64,000 bases of DNA, taken from NCBI RefSeq assembly GCF_026213295.1, contig NC_079414.1, forward strand, positions 6,067,847 through 6,131,846. The letters run 5' to 3'. Below, piece after piece: positions 55,883-64,000 of the stretch. Below the pieces are notes generated by a model that saw nothing but the letters and a program-made list of their open reading frames with translations, was not told the DNA's origin and did no database searches. Numbering within the stretch: the stretch's first letter is position 1; every line of letters begins with the position of its first letter. Both the position numbers and the translations under genes were made by a program. Origin of the DNA: Gadus chalcogrammus (taxonomy: Eukaryota; Chordata; Actinopteri; Gadiformes; Gadidae).

Positions 55883-56190
55883 CTTCAATGGGTGAAAACT
55901 AGAATTTGCGCGCTTTCCTTGTCATTTCCGGCTCAACCTCTGAGCTTGGGCATTCCCTTTCCGTAAGAAAAATGAACTTGCAAAAATGTTTTTTTGAACT
56001 TGCACAAATGTTTTTTTGAACTTGCAAAAATGTTTTCTAAGATGTTATTTTGTTCCGGAACTTGCAAAAGTTTTTTCTAGAATGTAATTTTCGTAAAAAA
56101 CTTGTGAAAGTGTTTCGAAACTTGTTAAAGTGTTTTACAAAATGTAAAAATGTTCCCGAGTTTGTTTTTGTGTTTTGCCCTTCTCGGCCA
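55800..56190 (-). repeat. Right terminal inverted repeat, including zinc-ribbon exon
   Basis: Inverted counterpart of 49100-49490. It carries one extra acatttttgcaagttc-type unit, and ends at the ATG-proximal part of the ligase first exon. Presumably the ligase promoter. Confidence 0.85.
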
Positions 56191-56506
56191 CACATACACA
56201 CACGCGTGCCCGCATTCATTCATTCTTTTTAACACTCACTCGCGGTAAAACAATGTTATTTCTCATGATCAAATACTCATCAATCCTAAAAGTTAAAGGC
56301 TTGTACACAATGTCTGTGTCAAGAAAACATGTGTTTGCTGTACGGTGTTTGCAGAGGCATTGAATTAAAAGTAAAACGTATTACCGCTGCATCAGCTGTT
56401 CTTTCCCAAATAATTTACCAAAAATGTGTGGCTAGGTAGATGAGAGAAGCAAAGTGTATGCGTGAGGTGCACAAGCAACATTATGCATGCGCCCTTAAAA
56501 TAGCAT

Positions 56507-56804
56507 CTGAGCCATTTGAAGTTTGAAATTCATGTAATCATGCATCTGTCTCATCGCAGACTGCAAAGTCATTGTCAAAATATCCACTCGTCAGATTAAA
56601 ATGCGCTCATGGCTCTTAAAGGGGATGGGAGATGGCAATCTCATTGGTTTATTGCACGTTACACCTAAACCACACCTACGGGTAATTAGGCTACTTCAGA
56701 CCAACGCTTTTTAGATTTGCGCCGGGCGCAAGAGTCATTTATGCGCCGGTAAAATAGCAACATTGTCATAGAACCGCCCACAATGCTACTTGCGCTTGGC
56801 GCTT
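56507..56804. repeat. Right arm of the diverged inverted repeat enclosing the HECT transposon
   Basis: Inverted counterpart of 48681-48964. Weak similarity continues toward the transposon on both sides (aaattttggcaaagaa versus aaattatttgggaaagaa read inverted), suggesting the original arms were longer. Confidence 0.8.
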
Positions 56805-56839
56805 CTCACTTGCGTTTCAGACCGTTAAAATAGGTCCCA

Positions 56840-58280
56840 TATGTAACATTGACGGTCATGATAAAAAGCATAATACAGACCATAAAGTATAAAGACACAA
56901 ACAAACTAGAGAGAGTTAGAGAGCAAGAGGGAGAGAAAGAAAGAAGGCCCCTAGATTAACCTTAATTTAATCCCATATACTCCTTCAAGCAGAAGGAACC
57001 TTCCTTCACCCCGAGGAGGAGAGGTTATTTGGAGAACACAGACATGACACTCGAAAAAGAGCAAGACCAAGAAAGAGGAAGAGATATGTAAAGCCAACTT
57101 GATCCCTTCAATCTGCGTACAAATCACACAATTTGACACGTCCAAACTGTGTTATTCCATAGTATCTAAGGGAGCTCTAATACACAATTTATGAATGGAA
57201 GGAGCCATGAACAATAACTATTTAAATTATAAATTAATTTGAAAGTACTGTTAAAACAAAGGCTGATAAAACATAAACCTAAAAACATTAATAACTACAA
57301 TTGTAACTTGAGTTGATGGCTAATAGAGGTGTTTCCGTGGATTGGTTGCCTAGTTTCCTAGCAAGTACGCAACTATATCGCAGTTATTACCAACCTAAAA
57401 CTGTCACAACTACACAGTACTTGAGTTAATAGACATTAGTTTATTATTTTTTTTGTATTGCAGCTGTCATTTCTCTGTATTGACCTACTTATTTAACTGT
57501 TAATCACCCAATAAGTAAGGGATAATGTTTAGAACGCCGGTCATTATCTGGAAAATAAGCCCCGACAGGGCGAACCGGGCACCGACGCGAAGCGGAGGTG
57601 TCTGGCTTCACCCTGAAGGGGCTTATTTACCGGCGACGTTCTATACACTATCTCGCTTATTACACGGCTACTTGCCAAAACCAATTTTTTTTTTGTCTTT
57701 TTACAATGTATTTGTTACCAGCATTCGTAGTGTTGTTCATCAGAAATAGTCTGCCAAAGACGTTGACATCGCTTAGCAACCGAGTACGCTTGGGTTGATA
57801 AGTTACTGGACCACTTGCGGAGTGATACAAAAGATGGCAAAAAATCCACTTTCCTTGACAGCGGTCAATTATACTTAGCAACGGTAAATTACCAAATATA
57901 ATTCACCGCCGGAAGTTGTGAAGGGCCCATATAGGAAAATTAACGTGAACAATGATGTTTAACAAACGAAAACCAAAAGTGTGTTCATTAATGTTATAAT
58001 TTCCTGATACAAAACAAATGAAGGATATTTCAGTCATTGAATATATGAGGCCAGCCCTTTATTTTTACATTTGCAATGGCAAGTCTAAACGGTAGAGGAT
58101 TATTATGGTCAGTCAAAGTCATATTATTATTATTAAAAACATTAATTTCTATTTAATTAATAGTGAAAAACCTATATTAATTTGTATTTAAATATCAAAA
58201 CAGAATTCTCTCTTAAAATTAAAAACATGTTTAACTGAAGAGATAATTCAATAGGCACAATTTAATTTGCATGAAATTAC
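56840..58280. other. No gene seen; one GC-rich inverted repeat
   Basis: 57530-57650 holds a quasi-palindrome (aataagccccgacaggg against ccctgaaggggcttatt, with the outer cgccgg/ccggcg) that resembles a dispersed fish MITE core. The remainder is AT-rich without recognisable exons. Confidence 0.4.
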
Positions 58281-58289
58281 AAAACTTAA

Positions 58290-58341
58290 GTTACTTATTT
58301 ACGGAGCTGTCCGTAAATAAGTAACGGACAGCTCTGTTACT
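58290..58341. repeat. Double overlapping hairpin
   Basis: Arms 58290-58305 and 58310-58325 are exact inverted copies around 4 nt. The right part pairs again: cagagctgtccg inverted copies near 58304-58313 and 58326-58336. Three consecutive inverted copies suggest repeated fold-back copying. Confidence 0.8.
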
Positions 58342-58924
58342 GAACGGAAACGGTTGAAAGAAAGCTGAAAGATATTAGTTTGATCTAACTTTGACTTCTT
58401 ATTCTTATTTAAAGTGCTATACTTTGACATTATGAATAAATATTGCACTCAAGACTACATTGTTGTTTTTAACATGATCCCTCATGATACATTATATTCA
58501 ATATGCTAGCATACTGAGACAATAAAGCTGCTCTAGGTAAGTGTAACAAAGACAATGCTACACACCACCTAGATGGCTGCCACACTATACCTAGTTGACT
58601 TTTTCCTCAAGATGAGGACGCAGGGTGGTGGTCTCTCCCTCAATGTGTGGTGATAGCTGGTTTAACCTGTGCACATTAGTGATGATTCATAAGGAAGCTG
58701 TCTAAAATCTAAATGAGCTCAGAGGCTGCATGTTCAACTCTAAACAGAGACACTCCAAATTTAGACTTAACAAATGTGTAGCGGCCATTATATTCCACCT
58801 ACTTTGACTGTTATTAATGATCTTTATGTTCCAGTTTCTTTGTTTTGTTTCTCTTTGAGCGGATCCCTCATGAACAACAGTCAAAATTCTAGCATTAGGG
58901 ACATCTAGGGACGTCTAGCAGTGT

Positions 58925-59672
58925 GTGCAGTCAGTCAGTAATTGCCCATGTGAGGCAGTGCTGTCACCAAAGCAACGCTGTGGGCAAGAGACCACCCCCA
59001 GGCCACACAGAGAAGCCAGGCTTGGTTGGGTGACAGTAAATAGCATGACTCCACTAGGGACCTCCACTGGCTCCCTGTAATAGCTTGCATCAGATTCAAG
59101 ATGATGGTACTGGCATACAAGGCAGTCGATGGAACTGCCCCTGCCTACCTCCAAGCATTGGTAAAGCCACACACCCCAGCTCATTCCCTCCCCTCAACTA
59201 CCTCTGCTGGATGCTAAGAGCAAGCAAAGGTTGATCAACAAAGTCACAACTTTTCTGTTTTGGGACCTCAATGGTGGAACAAGCTCCCTGCCGATGTCAG
59301 GATCGCAGAGTCACTCACCAGCTTCCGCAAAAGACTCAAAACTCACCTGTTCAGAGTTCACCTCGACTCTGCATAGCTACCCAGCCCCTTCCGGCCACCA
59401 TTGTATGTTGTACGTCCTGGCACTTAATGTACGCACTTAATCTACATTGCACTTATTCATAGTACTTAATTGTGTATCATCTGCAGTAGCTACTGTCATT
59501 ACTGTACACGAGGAATGGGTTAGCCTAGCGATTGTCCTTGCACTTGGTTCTATGAAAATCTTTACTGTACTGACAGCGATATATTGTTTCACTTCTTATG
59601 ACAAATGTACTTATTATAAGTCGTTTTGGATAAAAGCCTCTGCTAAATGCCCTAAATGTAAATGTAAATGAC
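58925..59672 (+). mobile_element. L2-like LINE 3' end (degenerate)
   Basis: After correction for a few stops, the frame reads LHWLPVIACIRFKMMVLAYK, then VDGTAPAYL, WWNKLPADVRIAESLTSFRK and RLKTHLF, the C-terminal end of L2-type reverse-transcriptase proteins. It is followed by a 3' tail ending gataaaagcctctgctaaatg and (aaatgt)n. The tail matches the fragment at 11790-11870. Only the last tenth of the element remains. Confidence 0.82.
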
Positions 59673-60021
59673 TAAGGGTGACCATTAGATAGCTGGTGGG
59701 CTAATACGCAAATGTAAAGGAACCTGGTTGAGAGCAGGGAGAGCAGATGCACCCTGATGCAGATGCACACATCAACAATCAAATACACACAAACATGTAA
59801 AAACACACAAAAACACAGCTAAATACCCCCATGCAAAACACAAAAATAAACATTCAAAAACGTGCACATATCACCCACAAGAAATACAGATACAGTTTAT
59901 GCTTTTTTTAGTTTTTTATAGATTTCGAGTTACGGTATGATGTACAAAATATTTTTAAGTGTGTGAGTCTATGGCTGTGCTAAATTAGGCGGTTCTGCGG
60001 TGAAAGTGACTGTCAGACCAG

Positions 60022-61506
60022 GGCCCCGTTTCCCGAAAGCGTCGTTAGCCTAAGTGGATCGTGAAGTGCGTCGAAAGGGCATCGTAGAGTTTTCACCGCG
60101 TTTCCCGAAAGCATCGTGGGGAACGAACGTCTTGAAAACGCTCGTAGCTAACGAGTACTCCAGGGGTGCTCGTAGGTACTCGTAGGACGCTAAGAGCATC
60201 GTCAGCTATAGCCTCAGTGGCGACACCATCGGACATTCCGTCTATTGGATGCGTTTTATTAAAACGCATTGCGCCTTTATGTTCTTAGTTTGGTAATTAA
60301 TAAAGATTATGAATTAATTTATTAACAAAGATGTTAAAATGGCCAAAATAAAACGGGACAGTCCAGAAAATGTTTGCGCAGGCAGGGCACTCAAAATGTG
60401 TGAGAGAAAGTGGGGGGATTTGTGCAGACTGACATAGGCTACTCATAAAACGCAGCATAAAATAATGTAAAAAATAAAATAAAATTAAAAAAAATAAAAT
60501 AAATTAAAAATAAAGAAATAGAATAAATTATAAAAAACAAGCAAAGGAGCAGGCAAAAGGCTGGGATATGGTGGGGATTGGTCACGTTGACGGGAATGTT
60601 TAGTGACATGTGGGAGGGTGGAGGGGGTTAAAAAAAAGTCTCAATCACTCTTCGACGCGCATGAAAACCAGCCGCGTAGTTATGAGGGAGGCCGTCCTCA
60701 CACCGATCTTCCTCGTCGTCATCGTCCTCAGCGTCCTCCGGTTCAAGCAATGCCACCCCAGCGTTAGCTGCAATGTTGTGCAACATAGCCGTCACACATA
60801 TCACGGCGCATGACTTGGCCGGCGAAAACTGGAGCCCTCCGCCTGACCTGTAAAGCGCAACTTCCACCTCCCGATCGTGCGCTCAACGATGCACCGGGCC
60901 AGACGGTGGGCTTCGTTGTATTCCTCATCAATACATACCTTACCCTATTTCCGGAGGGGCTTTTATAGCCAATCAAATTATCAATCAAGGAAACCCTTAT
61001 GCGGAATCAGATTAAGTCGGCTCTCTTTGCTGCGCAAAGCATGTTTCAGAAATCAGCCCATTAAGATAAATGTAGTTGTCACACAAGCTATTTTTAATTT
61101 TTTGTTTTATTTCAGGGGGGAAAATGCCGTGAAATGCATTCAGGATTAGGACTGATATATGTCGGTTTCAGCCTAATCAATTGTGTTTTAATGTCTTTAG
61201 CATTCATATAATTGCAGTCTATTTTTTTCGTAGGCTACTCTGCTGTTGTCCTTGATGGGGATATATTTTAACCCTTTTAAAAACAATTTTCCTGCGACAT
61301 TCCTGCGTCTCCCCCTCCTACGGAGCCCATTTCAGCACCGTGTCAGTAGACAGTTACAATCCTACGACGTCGTGAGTGCAGCGAATGCGCGTTCACGTTA
61401 AGAGGAGTTTCGGGAAACGCTCCAAAGAAATTATCGATGGATCGCAAGATCCATCGGGAGAATGATCGTACGAGCGAAGATCCATCGTTATCGGGAAACG
61501 GGGCCT
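60022..61506. mobile_element. PIF/Harbinger-type element
   Basis: The ends ggccccgtttcccgaaagcg and the complement of atcgggaaacggggcc are inverted, with subterminal gatccatcg/cgtcg motifs. agaccag occurs at 60015-60021 and 61507-61513, a possible 7-bp flank repeat, though this family normally makes 3-bp duplications. It encodes the C-terminal part of a HARBI1-like transposase on minus. Most of the interior is lost. Confidence 0.75.
60628..60935 (-). pseudogene. HARBI1-like transposase C-terminal remnant
   Basis: The minus strand reads EYNEAHRLARCIVERTIGRW then KLRFTG, shifts frame, and continues LQFSPAKSCAVICVTAMLHN, IAANAG and an acidic run before RRRVIETFF. This is the conserved 'VERxxGRWK…LHNIA' end of Harbinger transposases, where the last catalytic acid sits. 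A 1-nt shift near 60838-60845 and loss of the 5' two thirds make it non-functional. Confidence 0.72.
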
Positions 61507-61570
61507 AGACCAGTGCAGGGATGTGCTGATATAGAGGTTTTAGTGCAGCAGTTGACTGCCTGAGGTCTGC

Positions 61571-61589
61571 GGGGGGGGAGGGGGGGGGG

Positions 61590-61641
<52 letters not shown>

Positions 61642-61654
61642 CAGAGACAGAGAC

Positions 61655-61749
<95 letters not shown>

Positions 61750-61800
61750 GAGAGAGAGAGACACACACACACAGAGAAAGAGAGAGAGAAAAAAAATGCA
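61571..61800. repeat. Compound microsatellite (G)n-(GA)n-(GACAGA)n-(ACAG)n-(GA)n
   Basis: Uninterrupted runs: G-tract 61571-61592, (GA)n to about 61622, (gacaga)n to 61657, (acag)n 61668-61748, (GA)n and (CA)n to 61790. A second (GA)n lies at 61932-61960. The open minus-strand frames here are low-complexity translations only. Confidence 0.95.
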
Positions 61801-62326
61801 GGTTGGGGGAGGTGGGAACCAAGGTCAAGTCAGTGAAGTGGAGAAGAGCAGGATAGAGGAGAGGCGGGAAGGAGAGATCGAGGAAGGGACTGCTGGGGGA
61901 AGGAGGAAGCAATAATGGATGAGAAGGCAAGGGAGAGAGAGAGAGAGAGACAGAGAGAGAGACGTATACAGGATTAAGGTTAACTGTTTTATGATTGTGT
62001 GTCTTGGTGTTTGTGATTGTGTGTGTGTGTCCAGGGGGAGGCTGCACGTGAGTATGGCCTGTGCATGATGAGTCCTTCATTAGGAAGGACCTTGAGCAAG
62101 AATCATGGCTCTGGATCATTTTCCCAACTTCTTAATGACAGTGCAACAGTGCAACCCTCCGTCCATCTGAATGCTCATGGCTGTTATACAGTAAACCTCA
62201 TCCCGCACCTCAAAATGTGGGCTAAGGCATAAATAACTTCCCTTTATGTTCAGTTAATCTAACTTGACCAGTCATCTACTAATGCAAATGCTAGCACTAT
62301 CAAAACTTTATGACTGTATACACAAA

Positions 62327-64000
62327 TGTCTGGTTGCACACCCCGAAAGTACCTTTATTGTGGCGGGGGACTTCAATCATACCAACTAAAAAATGGTACT
62401 TCACTCGTTCCATCGTAATGTGAAATGTGCAACCAGAGGGAACAATATACTCGATCAGGTCTATATCAACATAGCACACGCATACAGAGCTCAGGCGTAT
62501 CCCCACCTGGGTCTCTCCAACCATGTTTTACTCCTCTTACACCCCTGCTTTACGCGAAGGCCAGATCCACTAGGCCCGTAGTTAGGTCTGTTAGGACATG
62601 GCCTGAGGATGCAATCCCCAGACTGCAGGACTGCTTTGATTCCACTGACTGGGACGTCTTCAGAGGCAGGAGGCGCTGTCACGGAGCTCTCTGGACGAAT
62701 TCACAGTCTCGGTTTTGGATTACATTAACTTCTGTGTGGATACTGTCACATCCTCGAAGCAGGTCTGTGTCGCTCCAAACCAAAAGCCCTGGATGACAGC
62801 CAAGCTTCAATCACTAATTAACGCCAGGGATATAGCAAATAGATCAGGGGACACTGAGGCATACAGTGCAGCCAGGGCAGCTCTTAGAAGGGGCATCAGT
62901 TCGGCCAAACTAGTATACAAGAACCGCATTGAGGCACACTTCCATAACTCCTCAAACCACCGGCAGGTCTGGGGGGGCATCAGGGCAATTACAGACTACA
63001 AGGGAGTTTCATTTCCCCCTGTCAACAGCTGTGCCACCTTAGCTGAGGAATTAAGCATATTTAATGCCTGCTTTCATAGAGATAACAAAGACTCTGTGTT
63101 GCCCCCTCCCTCCCCTACTGACGCCGCCCTAGTTCTGTGCACCCATGATGTCAGACTAACACCGGTCTTCACTACCATCTTCAACCTGTCTCTGGCGACT
63201 TCATGGCTCCCTGCATGCTTTAAATCAGCCACAATAATTTCAGTCCCCAAGCAGTCTAAGGTCACAGGCCTGAATGACTACAGGCCAGTGGCACTCTTTA
63301 GAGAGTTCTTTAGAGATACTGGTTATCACCCACATAAAAGCTGCCATACAGCCCTCACTAGATCAATACCAGTTTGCATACAGGGAGAACAGGTCAACAG
63401 ACCATGCCGTTGCTATTGTTTTACACACTCTGATAGAACACCTAGAGCACATGAGCACATATGCAAGGCTTCTCTTTGTTGATTATAGCTCAGGATTCAA
63501 CACAATATTGCCAAACAAACTCTGTAACAAACTACATGGACTTGGACTAAGCACCACATTATGCAAACTGCACACAATATGTAAGGCAAGCACACGTCCT
63601 CCACTTCAACCATCAACAGCGGGCCCCCCGAGGGTTGTCTTCTTAGCCCACTTCTCTACACACTTTTCACATACGACTGCAGCTCTTCCTCCCCATCCAC
63701 CCATGTAATACAATTAGCAGACAACACAACAGTGCTCGGCCCTTATCACCGGGAATGATGAGACTGCATATAGGCAAGAAGTCTAACTGCTGACAGCATG
63801 TTGCAGCAGCAACAACCTGGCCCTCAACACAAAATAAACCAAGGAAGTTATTGTGGATTTCCGTAAGACGAGACAACTGAGCCACTCCCCACTCCTCATT
63901 CGGAATGAGTTGATGGAGAGGGCCTATAGTTTTAAGGTTTTAGGTGTGACTGTGTCGGGGGACTGTGTCATGGGGGAGAAACATAGCCTCTTCCACTGCG
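62327..64000 (+). mobile_element. Decayed LINE (Rex1/L2-type) with endonuclease end and reverse transcriptase
   Basis: In broken frames the plus strand encodes the end of an APE-type endonuclease (STFIVAGDFNHTN, RGNNILDQVYINIAHAYRAQ), then [17 protein letters not shown]…[13 protein letters not shown], and RT parts: [36 protein letters not shown]. The catalytic box reads ADNTT near 63715, where ADDTT is expected, so the second Asp is lost. Several frame shifts and stops are present. The element runs off the right edge. Confidence 0.8.

Larger units (their letters stand above)
49100..56190. mobile_element. 7.1-kb DNA transposon carrying an integrase gene and a HECT E3 ligase gene
   Basis: Terminal inverted repeats begin tggccgagaagggcaaaaca and pair for about 300 bp of direct homology (49100-49340 with 55950-56190). 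Homology continues through the first coding exon on both sides. The repeats contain three to four short copies of acatttttgcaagttc. Inside are two convergent genes: an integrase on plus (49390-50785) and a HECT-type ligase on minus (50982-55882), whose stop codons are about 200 bp apart. A LINE 3' fragment (53.27-53.72 kb) has inserted into a ligase intron. The layout and the IS3-like integrase suggest the IS3EU superfamily (inference). No clear target duplication (flanks tacggt and acacat differ). Confidence 0.85.

Noticed and set aside
61488..62119. Long minus-strand open frames rich in Leu/Ser/Val/Cys
   Set aside because: They are translations of (GA)n, (ACAG)n and (GACAGA)n microsatellites, open in several frames because the repeat lacks stop codons.

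Overview
The window is eukaryotic and almost certainly from a ray-finned (teleost) fish. Genes are split into short exons with clear GT/AG borders. No operons or bacterial-type coding density are visible. The intergenic space is packed with fish-type repeats: hAT elements with 8-bp target duplications, PIF/Harbinger elements and their MITEs, a TTAA-flanked MITE, L2- and Rex1/L2-like LINE 3' ends, foldback elements and long microsatellites. I cannot name the species from the sequence.

Left part (1-15 kb, minus strand). Exons of a KMT5A-like SET methyltransferase lie at 14.1-10.5 kb. Between 9.7 and 4.7 kb, four tandem copies of a 69-bp phase-0 exon sit in an expanded repeat array. At 2.0-0 kb is a tyrosine-recombinase-like (Crypton-like) coding block that runs off the left edge. 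All lie on one strand in a consistent order, so a single SET plus recombinase locus is possible, though the left block carries frame breaks. Several hAT elements with visible target duplications interrupt it. In the array, two tandem units carry the same hAT insertion and a third keeps the empty site.

Middle-left part (17.7-28 kb, minus strand). A second recombinase-type gene is present. Its 3' exons chain in perfect phase from the recombinase exon to a C-terminal Myb-like exon. The recombinase exon is open apart from one in-frame TAG. Candidate 5' exons extend to an ATG exon at 28.0 kb, next to a 2-kb hAT insertion.

Repeat-rich centre (28-49 kb). This region holds nested hAT elements, a 1.2-kb foldback with 194-bp arms, a 5-kb foldback with arms over 2 kb, a transposase-like element with a 5-bp duplication, a TTAA MITE, and one solitary terminal exon at 45.2-45.5 kb.

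Most notable region (49.1-56.2 kb). A 7.1-kb DNA transposon with long terminal inverted repeats encodes two convergent genes. The plus-strand gene is an IS3/retroviral-type DDE integrase, broken by two stops and lacking a C-terminal part. The minus-strand gene is a multi-exon HECT-type E3 ubiquitin ligase with the active-site cysteine motif, and it is open throughout. Both begin with the same zinc-ribbon exon encoded in the inverted repeats, so the two terminal repeats seem to give the integrase and the ligase the same N-terminus and probably equivalent promoters. The whole element sits in the loop of another diverged inverted repeat.

Right part (56-64 kb). This holds a decayed L2-like LINE 3' end, a Harbinger element with a transposase C-terminus, a compound microsatellite and a decayed Rex1/L2-like LINE that runs off the right edge. 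Throughout the window there are also isolated, near-perfect short hairpins (13-44 bp arms) that no annotated element explains.
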